A program made the position numbers and the translations under genes. Shown here in pieces: positions 1 to 7,163 of a stretch of DNA of 26,736 nt; position 1 is the first letter of the stretch; every line of letters starts with the position of its first letter. The DNA comes from Methanobacteriota archaeon (GTDB taxonomy: Archaea > Thermoplasmatota > Thermoplasmata > RBG-16-68-12), in assembly GCA_005878635.1 (NCBI GenBank), contig VBLS01000001.1, positions 1 to 26,736 on the forward strand, written 5' to 3'. The notes below the pieces were generated by a model. The model was not told where the DNA came from and made no database searches. It worked only from the letters and a program-made list of their open reading frames with translations.

Positions 1-417
1 CAGGCCCATCCCGCTCGCCATCCGGTCCAGCTCGCTCAAGGCGAACGCGAGATTCCGCTCGGTCGCGTTGCTCACGCGAATCCGCCGCTGCCACTTCCGG
101 AGGCGGTAGAGCTGGGCCCGGTTCCGGGTGGGAATCGACTTCCCGTAAGAGTCTTTGTTCTTCCACCCGATCGTGGTCGAGAGGCCTTTGTCGTGGATCG
201 TGTAGGTCATCGGCGCCCCGGTGCGGGCTCGCTTCTCGCCTTGCTCCACGTCAAACGCCCGCCACTCGGGACCTTGGTCGATCATCTGGTCGTTCAGCAC
301 GAGGCCGCACTCCTCGCAGATCAGCTCCCCGCGTTCGTAGTCGAAGGAGAGGTGCCCCGAGTTGCACTCCGGGCATCTAGTGACTTCTTCGGCCTCTTCG
401 ATCTTCTTGGTCGGCAT
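1..417 (-). CDS. tfb: Transcription initiation factor IIB (TFB), N-terminal part, cut by window edge
   Basis: Archaeal TFB bridges TBP on the TATA box to RNA polymerase. Reading from ATG at 417 towards base 1 gives 139 uninterrupted codons and no stop, so the gene continues beyond the window. The N-terminal zinc ribbon is complete, with C15-x2-C18 and C34-x2-C37. It is followed by the B-reader/linker stretch (GPEWRAF, then RTGAPMTYTIHDKGLSTTIG) and the beginning of the first cyclin repeat (TRNRAQLYRLRKWQ). The first 41 bp of the gene overlap the end of gar1 in another frame, so the two are probably translated from one mRNA that begins at the TATA box near 685. Side-by-side gar1 and tfb genes are common in Euryarchaeota. 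The family assignment is firm. Whether this is the only TFB in the genome cannot be seen here. Confidence 0.95.
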   Translation of the reverse strand, partial: MPTKKIEEAEEVTRCPECNSGHLSFDYERGELICEECGLVLNDQMIDQGPEWRAFDVEQGEKRARTGAPMTYTIHDKGLSTTIGWKNKDSYGKSIPTRNRAQLYRLRKWQRRIRVSNATERNLAFALSELDRMASGMGL

Positions 418-646
418 GGTTTCCCTCTTCAACGAAGACGTCGGCTCCGATCAGAGACACCGGCGCGGGGCCGATCGGTCGGACGGCGGCGAATGGCTCT
501 CGGACCGGGCCGAACACTTTCACGACCCGTCCGAGCGGCCGGTTCCGCTTGTCCCGCACGTCGGCGCCTCGCGAGGGGGCAAACTCCGCGTGGACGAGGA
601 CCGTCCCATCGTGGGCGATATTCTCGACCACGCCGAGGCGTCTCAT
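377..646 (-). CDS. gar1: H/ACA ribonucleoprotein subunit Gar1
   Basis: This 89-residue protein matches archaeal Gar1, a small beta-barrel subunit of the H/ACA guide-RNA pseudouridylation complex with Cbf5, Nop10 and L7Ae. It begins MRRLGVVENIAHDG, and the core contains a conserved pattern like DKRNRPLGRVVKVFGPV followed by P-F-A-A-V-R-P, as in family members of about 75-100 residues. The basic, charged tail (DRRGRR) after residue 75 is outside the barrel. ATG at 646 is preceded by a purine-rich GAGAGGGGG that can act as a Shine-Dalgarno site, and a TATA-like box sits about 40 nt upstream. The 3' end overlaps tfb by 41 bp, which suggests coupled expression of a translation-apparatus gene and a transcription factor gene. 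Confidence 0.85.
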   Translation of the reverse strand: MRRLGVVENIAHDGTVLVHAEFAPSRGADVRDKRNRPLGRVVKVFGPVREPFAAVRPIGPAPVSLIGADVFVEEGNHADQEDRRGRRSH

Positions 647-680
647 GCCCCCTCTCGTCCGGGGCGCGCAATGCGTGCCT

Positions 681-690
681 AGTATTTAAT
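681..690 (-). promoter_or_regulatory. TATA-like box for gar1-tfb
   Basis: On the minus strand this reads ATTAAATACT, a good match to an archaeal TATA box. Its centre is about 40 nt upstream of the gar1 ATG, so a start site near 660 would leave a leader of about 14 nt that contains the GAGAGGGGG ribosome-binding site. It is seen from sequence only. Confidence 0.6.
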
Positions 691-940
691 GGGAACGGAA
701 TATTTTTGTAGCGGTAGTTGCGAAGAAGCGGGCCTTCGGACGTGAATTTCGTCCCCAAAACGGCTCTCTCGCGCACTCGGAACCGAGGTCGATCGTTGGC
801 GCGGGGAACCGCCGCATCGGCGTCGCGCGGGTTTCGCCGCCTTGCCTCGGTTCCGAAGGCGTCCGTGCTCGTGACCGTTGGGGGAGCTGGCTCATCGCGG
901 GAATGTTCATCCGTCCGTGTTCGATGGACGAACGGCTCCG
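691..940. other. Divergent intergenic region without a recognised gene
   Basis: These 250 bases separate gar1 (minus) from the aminotransferase (plus). The left edge is AT-rich (a TATTTTTG stretch near 700); the rest is GC-rich. I see no convincing TATA box 25-30 nt before the aminotransferase ATG. If the AT-rich patch at 697-707 is its promoter, the transcript would carry a leader of about 210 nt. No RNA gene or conserved small protein is recognisable. Confidence 0.4.
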
Positions 941-2074
941 ATGAAACTCGTCCCTTTCGAGATGGAGCGTTGGCAATCCACGTGGGAGCACTCCGTGGAG
1001 TTCAACCTCTCGGAAAGCGGCGTGGAGCCGTTGCCGCTGCGGGAGCTCCTCCGCGATGACGCGTCCGTCGAGCATTTCCTGAATCATCCGCTGGCGTACT
1101 CGCAGGGGAACGGGACTCCGGAGCTCCGTTCCTCGATCGCCGGGATGTATCGTGGGGCGACCCCGGAACAGGTCCTCGTCACGAACGGCTCGTCGGAAGC
1201 CTGCCTGCTGGCGCTCTGGCATCTCGTCGAGCCGGGAGACGAGGTCGTCCTCATGCTGCCGAACTACATGGAGAGCTGGGGCCTCGTCCAGATGTTCGGC
1301 GGCAAGGTCCGCCCCCTCTGGCTCCGGGAAGATCTCGGATGGCAGTTCGATCCCGACGAGCTCGCGACCCTCGTCGGTCGCCGGACAAAAGCGCTCGCGG
1401 TGTGCAATCCGAACAACCCGACGGGGGCCGTGATGGGGGAGGACCGGCGCCGGGCGGTCCTCGACGCCGCCCGGGATTCGAAGGCGTGGCTCTTGGCCGA
1501 CGAAGTCTACGCGGGCGCGGAGCGCGAGGGCGCGCGGACCGAAAGCCTCTGGGGCGACTACGAGCGGACCCTCATCTTGAACGGGTTGAGCAAGGCCTAT
1601 GCGCTGCCGGGCCTTCGGATCGGCTGGGTCGTCGGGCCTCCGGATACGATCGAAACGTTGTGGGCTTACCACGACTACACGAGCCTGACGCCGACGTATC
1701 TCTCCGACCGCCTCGCGCAAATCGCGCTCTCCGCCGGCCGCAGGGAGGAAATCCTCGCCCGGACGCGTTCCATCCTTCAGCGGAACTACGGCATGTTGCG
1801 CGAATGGATCGGCGGCCACGGGTCCATGTTCACGCACATTCCTCCGATCGCGGGAGCGATCTGCTTCTTGCGGTACTCGCTCCGGATCAATTCCTCGGAC
1901 CTCGCTTGGCGTTTGCTGAAGGAGAAGTCGACGCTGATCGTCCCCGGGGACCAGTTCGGCATGGACGGCTACATCCGGATTGGCATGGGGCACGCCGGAA
2001 CCTACCTCTCCGAGGCGCTCGGCCGGGTCGATGAAACCCTCCGCGAACTGGCCGCAGAGAAGGGCGCGCCCTGA
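941..2074 (+). CDS. PLP-dependent class I/II aminotransferase
   Basis: This fold-type I aminotransferase has 377 residues counted from ATG at 941. The motifs in order are NGSSEA in the cofactor-binding region, NPNNPTG at about 155-161, DEVY at about 187-190, the Schiff-base lysine K218 in SKAYALPGLRIGW, and the carboxylate-binding arginine in YIRIGMG near 346. The start MKLVPFEMERWQ is typical of a prokaryotic subgroup annotated only as class I/II aminotransferase, so the amino donor and acceptor are not known. A TTG codon at 878 could extend it by 21 residues, but that extension does not look like the family. The homoserine dehydrogenase gene follows after 17 bp on the same strand, which suggests a role around aspartate-family amino acids; that link is inferred from position only. 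There is no clear ribosome-binding site. Confidence 0.88.
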   Translation: MKLVPFEMERWQSTWEHSVEFNLSESGVEPLPLRELLRDDASVEHFLNHPLAYSQGNGTPELRSSIAGMYRGATPEQVLVTNGSSEACLLALWHLVEPGDEVVLMLPNYMESWGLVQMFGGKVRPLWLREDLGWQFDPDELATLVGRRTKALAVCNPNNPTGAVMGEDRRRAVLDAARDSKAWLLADEVYAGAEREGARTESLWGDYERTLILNGLSKAYALPGLRIGWVVGPPDTIETLWAYHDYTSLTPTYLSDRLAQIALSAGRREEILARTRSILQRNYGMLREWIGGHGSMFTHIPPIAGAICFLRYSLRINSSDLAWRLLKEKSTLIVPGDQFGMDGYIRIGMGHAGTYLSEALGRVDETLRELAAEKGAP

Positions 2075-2091
2075 GGGATCGAGGGACCTGG

Positions 2092-3126
2092 TTGCGCCTG
2101 CGGATCGTCCTCGTCGGGTTCGGAAACGTGGGACGCGAATTCGCCCGAATGTTGCTCGAACGCAAGTCGGAACTCGCGAAGGTGCACGATCTCCGCGCCG
2201 ACGTCGTCGCAATCCTTACGGGAAGGCACGGTTCCGTCGAGCGGGCCGGAGGAATCGAGCTCCGGCGGGCGCTCCGCCTGGCCGACGCCGGAGTCTCCCT
2301 GGAGAACTGCGGCCGCGCGGTCCATGGTTCCTCCGTCGATTACCTTCACCGGGTCCGGGCCGATGTCGTGATCGAGATCTCACCGCTCCGGATCGCGCCG
2401 CGACAGATTGCGGTGGACCATATCGTGGCAGCCCTCTCGAGCGGGAAGCACGTGATCACCGCGAACAAGGGGCCGGTCGTGTACCACTACCAACGGCTTC
2501 GGAGGTTGGCCCGCGAGCACGGCGTCGGATTCCGCTACGAAGGGACCGTCATGGACGGCGCGCCGGTGTTCAACCTGTTCCAGGAGGCCCTTCGCGGCCT
2601 TCGCATCGAATCGTTCGAGGGGATCCTCAACAGCACGAGCAACCACATCCTATCGAAGATCGAGGCGGGCGGGTCCTACGAGGAAGGCGTGGCCTCCGCT
2701 CGGGAGATGGGACTCGTCGAGACGGATCCCTCGATGGACCTGGACGGCTGGGACGCGGCGGTCAAGGCATGTCTGCTCGTCAACGTCCTGATGGGAGGCC
2801 GACTCCGGCCGGAGAAGGTTCGCAGGCAGGGCATCTCGTCCCTCACCTCCGCGCGCATCGAGGCCGCCCGGGCCGCGGGCCACCGGATCAAGCTCATCGC
2901 CCGCGGTTGGCGGGAGGGACGGACACTCCTCGCCTCCGTCTCCTTGGAGTCGGTCCCGTCGGACCATCCGCTCTTCTCCGTCGACGGCACGTCGAGCTCG
3001 CTCGTCGTGAGGACGGACATGCTGAAGGAGTTCCAGATCATCGAGCGCAACCCGGGATTGCGGCAGACCGCCTATGCGATCTACTCCGATCTCCTCGCGA
3101 TTCGCGAGGGCCGGCTGATCCCCTGA
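2092..3126 (+). CDS. hom: Homoserine dehydrogenase, short form without ACT domain
   Basis: The enzyme interconverts aspartate semialdehyde and homoserine, the branch point to threonine and methionine. The 344-residue protein begins with a nucleotide-binding GFGNVG (9-14), then has ANKGPV with K126, the substrate-domain signature GILNSTSNHIL (177-187) and DLDGWDAAVK (216-225), whose last residue K225 matches the catalytic lysine. No regulatory ACT domain follows, as in short archaeal forms. One loop departs from the usual glycine-rich TVGGGxP: here it reads GTVMDGAPVF (151-160), and NSTSN replaces the common NGTTN. These are seen in the sequence, and they may mean a subfamily with altered substrate preference. 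The start is TTG at 2092 with GAGGGA a few bases upstream. It is probably cotranscribed with the preceding aminotransferase gene. Confidence 0.85.
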   Translation: MRLRIVLVGFGNVGREFARMLLERKSELAKVHDLRADVVAILTGRHGSVERAGGIELRRALRLADAGVSLENCGRAVHGSSVDYLHRVRADVVIEISPLRIAPRQIAVDHIVAALSSGKHVITANKGPVVYHYQRLRRLAREHGVGFRYEGTVMDGAPVFNLFQEALRGLRIESFEGILNSTSNHILSKIEAGGSYEEGVASAREMGLVETDPSMDLDGWDAAVKACLLVNVLMGGRLRPEKVRRQGISSLTSARIEAARAAGHRIKLIARGWREGRTLLASVSLESVPSDHPLFSVDGTSSSLVVRTDMLKEFQIIERNPGLRQTAYAIYSDLLAIREGRLIP

Positions 3127-3130
3127 GTCA

Positions 3131-3139
3131 TTCTTATAT
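3131..3139 (+). promoter_or_regulatory. TATA-like box for coaD
   Basis: TTCTTATAT lies just after the homoserine dehydrogenase stop. Its centre is about 28 nt before the ATG at 3164, the spacing expected for a leaderless archaeal transcript. This argues for 3164 and against the ATG at 3152, which would lie upstream of the predicted transcription start. Confidence 0.6.
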
Positions 3140-3163
3140 CGCGCAGACCGGATGGTCCACCAA

Positions 3164-4153
3164 ATGCGGGTCGTGCTCGGCGGGACCTTCGACGTTCTCC
3201 ATGCCGGTCACGAAGCCCTCCTAAGCTCCGCTTTCGAGGGGCGGCCCGACGAGGTGGTCATCGGCCTCACGACGGATCGCTTCGCGAAGGAGTCGCGGAC
3301 GGACGTCAATGCCTTCTCCGTCCGAGAACGCAGTCTCAAACGCCTCTTGGCCGCACGCAAGTGGAGGCGCGCGCGGATCGAAGCGATCGACGATCCGTTC
3401 GGACCCGCGGACGACCTGCCCGATCTGGACGTGATGGTCGTCTCCGCCGAACGAATGCCGGTCGCCCTCGCCCTGAACGACGCGCGCGCCGCGAAAGGCC
3501 TGCGCCGCCTCGCCATCCGCGCGGTCCCGATGGTGCTCGCGCAAGACGGCCTCCCGATCTCCTCCCGACGAATCCGGCAGGGATTGATCGACCGTCGGGG
3601 CCGCCGCCTCAAGCCCCTGGAAGTGTCCGTCGGCTCGGGGAATCCGGTCAAGGTCCGGGCGGTGCGGGAGGTCTTCCGTGCCCTCGGCTTGCCCGCGCGG
3701 GTTCGAGGCGTGCGTGTCCCCACGGAAGTCTCCGACCAGCCGTTCGACCACGAGGCGGTTCGCGGGGCGGTGAACCGCGCGAAGGCCGCCCTGCGCGGAG
3801 GCGATCTCGGCGTCGGCATCGAAGCGGGTCTGGTCTGGTCTCCCGTCCTCTCCGATTACTTCGACGTGCAGTACTGCGCGGTCGTCGACCGTTCCGGCCG
3901 CCTCACCGTCGGCCACGGCCCAGGCTTCGCGTATCCCGCGAAGGTCCTCGAGAAGGTGAAGGCCGGCTCCACCGTGGGAGAGGCCATGGATCGCCTGACC
4001 GGGATCCGCGGGATCGGCTCGAAACGAGGGGCCATCGGCCACTTGACGGAAGGGCGGCTCGACCGTCGGCGCCTCACGGAGTCCGCCGTGCTGATGGCCA
4101 TGGTACCTCGGATTCGGCGCGACCTGTATTCGAAAGGCGCGACCGCGCGCTAG
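3164..4153 (+). CDS. coaD: Phosphopantetheine adenylyltransferase fused to DUF84 (NTP phosphatase-like)
   Basis: This is a two-domain protein of 329 residues. Residues 1-146 are an archaeal nucleotidyltransferase of the CoaD type, which makes dephospho-CoA from phosphopantetheine and ATP; it has the GTFDVLHAGH motif at 7-16 and the second motif ISSRRIRQG at 132-140. From about residue 152 a DUF84/YjjX-like domain follows (inosine/xanthosine triphosphatase family), with GSGNPVK (157-163), SDQPF (190-194), GIEAGL (218-223) and GHGPGFAYP (250-258). Fusions of these two domains are known from Thermoplasma and relatives. The start at 3164 fits the family N-terminus and the TATA spacing; 3152 would add MVHQ. 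The stop codon is shared with the convergent gene through the four bases CTAG. DUF84 function in the fusion is unproven; a house-cleaning nucleotidase is the usual proposal. Confidence 0.92.
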   Translation: MRVVLGGTFDVLHAGHEALLSSAFEGRPDEVVIGLTTDRFAKESRTDVNAFSVRERSLKRLLAARKWRRARIEAIDDPFGPADDLPDLDVMVVSAERMPVALALNDARAAKGLRRLAIRAVPMVLAQDGLPISSRRIRQGLIDRRGRRLKPLEVSVGSGNPVKVRAVREVFRALGLPARVRGVRVPTEVSDQPFDHEAVRGAVNRAKAALRGGDLGVGIEAGLVWSPVLSDYFDVQYCAVVDRSGRLTVGHGPGFAYPAKVLEKVKAGSTVGEAMDRLTGIRGIGSKRGAIGHLTEGRLDRRRLTESAVLMAMVPRIRRDLYSKGATAR

Positions 4154-4341
4154 GCCATGTACATCGGCTGGACCGCACAGCGACCGCACCAGATCGCGTT
4201 GAAGACCACGATGTTGTCCGCCCGGCCTTCCGCCGCCCAACCGCTCACGAACCGGTTCGCCCTCGTATGGTCCGGACACACGGCGGCGCCGCAGAAGCGG
4301 CAGATGGCCCTCGCGGGCTTGTCGCAGTAATAGCAGTTCAT
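4150..4341 (-). CDS. Small cysteine-rich zinc-binding protein, DUF2180-like
   Basis: This 63-residue protein begins MNCYYCDKPARAICRFCGAA. The cysteine pairs CYYC and CRFC, then VCPDHT with a cysteine and a histidine, and a C-terminal CGRC make a probable two-zinc B-box-like fold. The pattern resembles the small archaeal DUF2180 proteins, whose function is unknown. The start at 4341 was chosen because the family begins immediately before the first cysteine pair, and a weak AT-rich box (CCTATTCC on the minus strand near 4368) lies about 27 nt upstream. The end overlaps the end of the CoaD fusion gene by the four bases CTAG, each strand reading TAG. It may bind nucleic acid or protein; nothing in the sequence decides. 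Confidence 0.75.
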   Translation of the reverse strand: MNCYYCDKPARAICRFCGAAVCPDHTRANRFVSGWAAEGRADNIVVFNAIWCGRCAVQPMYMA

Positions 4342-4407
4342 GCGGCCCGTATGCGGAGCCGCACGGAATAGGCTTTGCGAGCGTTGGAGCCGGGCGCTTC
4401 GCACAAG

Positions 4408-4417
4408 CTTTTTAGTG
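4408..4417 (+). promoter_or_regulatory. TATA-like box for the GAPDH gene
   Basis: CTTTTTAGTG is centred about 37 nt before the GTG start at 4449. A start site near 4437 would place the GGAG at 4438-4441, spaced 7 nt from GTG, at the very 5' end of the mRNA. Confidence 0.45.
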
Positions 4418-4448
4418 GTGACTCCGTTGGGCTCATCGGAGCCCGCCG

Positions 4449-5468
4449 GTGACCGCCAAGATCGCGATTAACGGATACGGGACGATTGGGAAGCGGGTGG
4501 CCGATGCGGTCGCTGCCCAGGACGACATGCGCGTCGTCGGCGTGGCCAAAGCGAGGCCCGACTTCGAGGCCAAGATGGCCATCCGCAAGGGGTTTGCCCT
4601 GTACGCCGCCAACCCGGACGCCGGGACGAAGTTCGAGAAGGCGGGCGTCAAAGTCTCCGGCGCCCTCGACGATCTCGCGAGGGCCGCCGACCTCGTAGTC
4701 GACTGCACCCCGGAGGACAGCGGGTACAAGCCCCTCTACGAGAAGGCCGGCATCAAGGCGATCTGGCAAGGCGGCGAGGAACACTCGCTGACGAATCTCT
4801 CGTTCAACGCCGCGGCGAACTACGAGGAGTGCCTCGGCGCGAAGTTCGTCCGCGTGCCGTCGTGCAACACGACGGGGCTCATCCGGACGCTCTATCCCCT
4901 CGACGACCAGCTCGGCGTGACGGACGTCCTCGCGGTCATGGTCCGTCGTGCGACGGATCCGGGGGATTCGAAGAAGGGCCCGATCAACGCCGTAGAGCCG
5001 GAGCTCGAGATGCCATCCCATCACGGCCCCGATGTCCAAAGCGTCCTCCCGAAGCTGAACATCCACACGATCGCGCTGAAGGTGCCGACGACGATCATGC
5101 ACGTCCACGCCCTGGCCGTCGATCTGAAGAGGGCGACGACCGAAGATGCGGTCCTCGACGTGTGGAAGCGCTTCCCGCGGGTCGCCTTCGTCTCCGGGGC
5201 CGATGGGGTGAGGTCGACGGCTCAAATCATGGAGCTCGCGCGGGACCTGTCGCGCAACCGCGCCGATCTGTACGAGATCGCCGTCTGGAGGGACGGCGTC
5301 CACGTCACCGGCGGGAAACGCCTCTTCTACTTCCAGGCCGTCCACCAGGAATCCGACGTGGTCCCGGAAAACATCGATGCGATCCGCTCGATGTTGGAGA
5401 TCCAGAAAGACGGCCGGAAGAGCATGGAAAAGACGGACCAGAGCCTCGGGATCGGCATCGTCAAGTGA
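4449..5468 (+). CDS. gap: Type II (archaeal) glyceraldehyde-3-phosphate dehydrogenase
   Basis: This phosphorylating dehydrogenase of glycolysis and gluconeogenesis converts glyceraldehyde 3-phosphate to 1,3-bisphosphoglycerate. The 339-residue length equals that of archaeal type II enzymes, which differ strongly from bacterial and eukaryotic GAPDH. Visible landmarks are the nucleotide-binding start AINGYGTIGKRVADAV (6-21), the catalytic cysteine C139 in VPSCNTTGL, and the histidine-containing IMHVHALAVD at about 216-225. The start is GTG at 4449 with GGAG seven bases upstream. The gene stands alone, with a convergent methyltransferase gene beginning to end 21 bp beyond its stop, and no terminator hairpin is obvious between them. 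The assignment is firm. NAD versus NADP preference cannot be judged by eye. Confidence 0.96.
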   Translation: MTAKIAINGYGTIGKRVADAVAAQDDMRVVGVAKARPDFEAKMAIRKGFALYAANPDAGTKFEKAGVKVSGALDDLARAADLVVDCTPEDSGYKPLYEKAGIKAIWQGGEEHSLTNLSFNAAANYEECLGAKFVRVPSCNTTGLIRTLYPLDDQLGVTDVLAVMVRRATDPGDSKKGPINAVEPELEMPSHHGPDVQSVLPKLNIHTIALKVPTTIMHVHALAVDLKRATTEDAVLDVWKRFPRVAFVSGADGVRSTAQIMELARDLSRNRADLYEIAVWRDGVHVTGGKRLFYFQAVHQESDVVPENIDAIRSMLEIQKDGRKSMEKTDQSLGIGIVK

Positions 5469-5489
5469 CCGTTCCAGCGGCGAGGGCGT

Positions 5490-6206
5490 CTAGCGGTTCT
5501 CCTCGAGTCGTCGGATTCGCTTCGTCGCCCTTTGGAGCACGCCCATCAACGCGTGGAACTCCCAGGCGCTCGGGACGGCTCGGCCGATCATGCGGCGGAA
5601 CATGATCTTCGTTCGCGCGACCTTGTGGACCGGGTAATCGGTCGCCCGTAGGAGGTCGGCAAAGGCGGCGTGGAGTTTCTCCTTCTCCAGGCCCGACATC
5701 GGGCGCGCGGCTTTCCTCGAGGTCGCCGAGCCGAACAGCTCGTACAGGAGGATCGTCGCGGCGTGGGAGAGATTCAGGATGGGATAGTCCGCGGACGCCG
5801 GGACCGTCACCAGCAAGTCGCACCGACGGAGTTCTTCATCGAGCAGACCGAAGTCCTCGCGGCCGAAGAGGAGCGCGATCGTCCCCCGGACATCATGCAC
5901 TTTGGCCGCCAAGTCCCGCGGACCGATCGCGATGCGCGCGAAGCGCTTCTCGCTCTCTGTATCGATGCCGGAGGTCCCGACGATCAGATCGACATCCTTC
6001 AGCCCCGTCGCCAAGTCTGGGACGACGGTCGCGGACTCGAGGATGTCCGCTCCGTGCATCGCCCGCTGCCGAGCCTCGATGCCCAACGGGCAGGGGTTGA
6101 CGAGCATCAGGTCGGCTGCATCGAAGTTCTTCATCGCACGCGCGACGGCGCCGACGTTGCCCTCGTTTTTCGGCTCGACCAAGACGATCCGCGTCCGGGG
6201 CCCCAC
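5490..6206 (-). CDS. trmJ: TrmJ-like SPOUT RNA 2'-O-methyltransferase
   Basis: SPOUT-class methyltransferase of 238 residues; characterised archaeal TrmJ methylates the ribose of tRNA position 32. The sequence begins with the family signature RIVLVEPKNEGNVGAVARAMKNF, in which the asparagine-glutamate-glycine-asparagine stretch forms motif 1. Downstream are LLFGREDFGL (motif 2, knot) and YPILNLSHAATILLYEL (motif 3, S-adenosylmethionine-binding knot). The C-terminal third is helical and basic (REKLH-like, RTKIMFRRMIGRA) and probably contacts RNA. I chose GTG at 6206 because family homology begins four residues later and because a TATA-like AATAT centred at 6234 is 28 nt upstream. An ATG at 6260 would add 18 residues that overlap truA. 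The neighbour truA is also a tRNA-modification gene, expressed divergently. Confidence 0.88.
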   Translation of the reverse strand: MGPRTRIVLVEPKNEGNVGAVARAMKNFDAADLMLVNPCPLGIEARQRAMHGADILESATVVPDLATGLKDVDLIVGTSGIDTESEKRFARIAIGPRDLAAKVHDVRGTIALLFGREDFGLLDEELRRCDLLVTVPASADYPILNLSHAATILLYELFGSATSRKAARPMSGLEKEKLHAAFADLLRATDYPVHKVARTKIMFRRMIGRAVPSAWEFHALMGVLQRATKRIRRLEENR

Positions 6207-6212
6207 ATCCGC

Positions 6213-6238
6213 TCGATATATCCAACGAGAGATATTCC
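6213..6238. promoter_or_regulatory. Interleaved divergent promoters for trmJ (minus) and truA (plus)
   Basis: The palindrome GATATATC at 6215-6222 is centred 25-26 nt before the truA ATG (6244). A second box, GGAATATC on the minus strand at 6231-6238, is centred 28 nt before the trmJ GTG (6206). Each box lies on the transcribed side of the other, so the two initiation complexes would compete. Confidence 0.6.
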
Positions 6239-6243
6239 TTGGC

Positions 6244-7074
6244 ATGCGGGTCGCCCTCAAGATTGCCTACGACGGACGGGCGTTCTTCGGACATCAGCGA
6301 CAGCCCGATCGGCGGACTGTCGAGGGAGAGTGCCTCGCGGCGCTGCGGTCGGCGAAGATCCTCCGGGACCCTTCCGGCGCGTTCTTCCGAAGTGCGAGCC
6401 GGACGGACCGCGGCGTGAGCGCCGTGGGGAACGTGATCGCGTTCGATGGCCCCCTCAAGCTCGAGGCGACCGTCGGGGCTTTCAACGACAAGGCGAGAGA
6501 CGTATGGGCATGGGCTGCGGCGGCGGTGCCGGATGCGTTTCATCCGCGCCATGCCCTCGAGCGGTGGTACCGCTACGTCCTCCTCGACGAGATGTCCCTC
6601 GAGGCCCTTCGCCATGTCGCCCCGCGGTTCGTCGGGAGCCACGATTTTCGGTCCTTCTGCTCGGAGCCCCTCTCGGGCCCCCTCGCGATCGAGTCGATCG
6701 ATGTCTCCCGGGGAGGACCGGTGACCTTCATCGATGTCCGCGCTCGGAGCTTCCGCAGGGGCATGGTCCGCCGCATCGTGGCGGCAATGCTCGCCGTGGT
6801 CCGCCGCGAGGCGACCATCGAGGAACTCGAAGACGCCCTCGCCGGGGGTCGGCACGATTTCGGTTCGATCGAGCCGGAGCCTCTCGTCCTCATGGACGTC
6901 CGCTACGACTTTCCCTTCCAGATCGTGTTGAAGCCCAAGGTCGCCGAGGACATTCGGCGGAAGGGGAGGGACCTCTCCCTTCAGCTGCACCTCTTGCAGT
7001 TTTTCCGGCGGACCATGGGGACCGAAGCGCGATCAACGAGCCCGGACCAGCGGGACATCGGGTTCGCTCAATGA
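6244..7074 (+). CDS. truA: tRNA pseudouridine synthase TruA
   Basis: The enzyme isomerises uridines in the anticodon stem-loop (positions 38-40 in characterised members) to pseudouridine. The protein has 276 residues. The family start is clear (MRVALKIAYDGRAFFGHQRQ), with the catalytic aspartate D55 in SRTDRGVSA (52-60). Further conserved pieces are FHPRHAL, where RYVL follows, the FVGSHDFRSFC block near residue 140, and SFRRGMVRRIVAAML near 170-184, typical of the second half of the fold. The last 40 residues are not family core. ATG at 6244 is 26 nt behind a TATA box, so translation is probably leaderless. It runs divergently from trmJ, which makes this a small tRNA-modification locus. Confidence 0.93.
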   Translation: MRVALKIAYDGRAFFGHQRQPDRRTVEGECLAALRSAKILRDPSGAFFRSASRTDRGVSAVGNVIAFDGPLKLEATVGAFNDKARDVWAWAAAAVPDAFHPRHALERWYRYVLLDEMSLEALRHVAPRFVGSHDFRSFCSEPLSGPLAIESIDVSRGGPVTFIDVRARSFRRGMVRRIVAAMLAVVRREATIEELEDALAGGRHDFGSIEPEPLVLMDVRYDFPFQIVLKPKVAEDIRRKGRDLSLQLHLLQFFRRTMGTEARSTSPDQRDIGFAQ

Positions 7075-7130
7075 CCAAATTCCGCTCGACCAAATGACGA
7101 GAGGACGGTCCTCCGGGTAGCGCTCAAAAG

Positions 7131-7139
7131 CCTTAAATG
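7131..7139 (+). promoter_or_regulatory. TATA-like box for the peptide-transporter operon
   Basis: CCTTAAATG is centred about 29 nt before ATG at 7164. The earlier in-frame ATG at 7137 overlaps this box and cannot be within the transcript if the box is used, so the permease is taken to start at 7164. Confidence 0.55.
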
Positions 7140-7163
7140 ACCGGCGGGTGCTTCTCTTCTATC

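Noticed and set aside
686..2212. Open frame of about 500 codons on the minus strand opposite the aminotransferase gene
   Set aside because: It is antisense to an intact aminotransferase, is rich in R, E, P and G as GC-rich shadow frames are, and matches no family.
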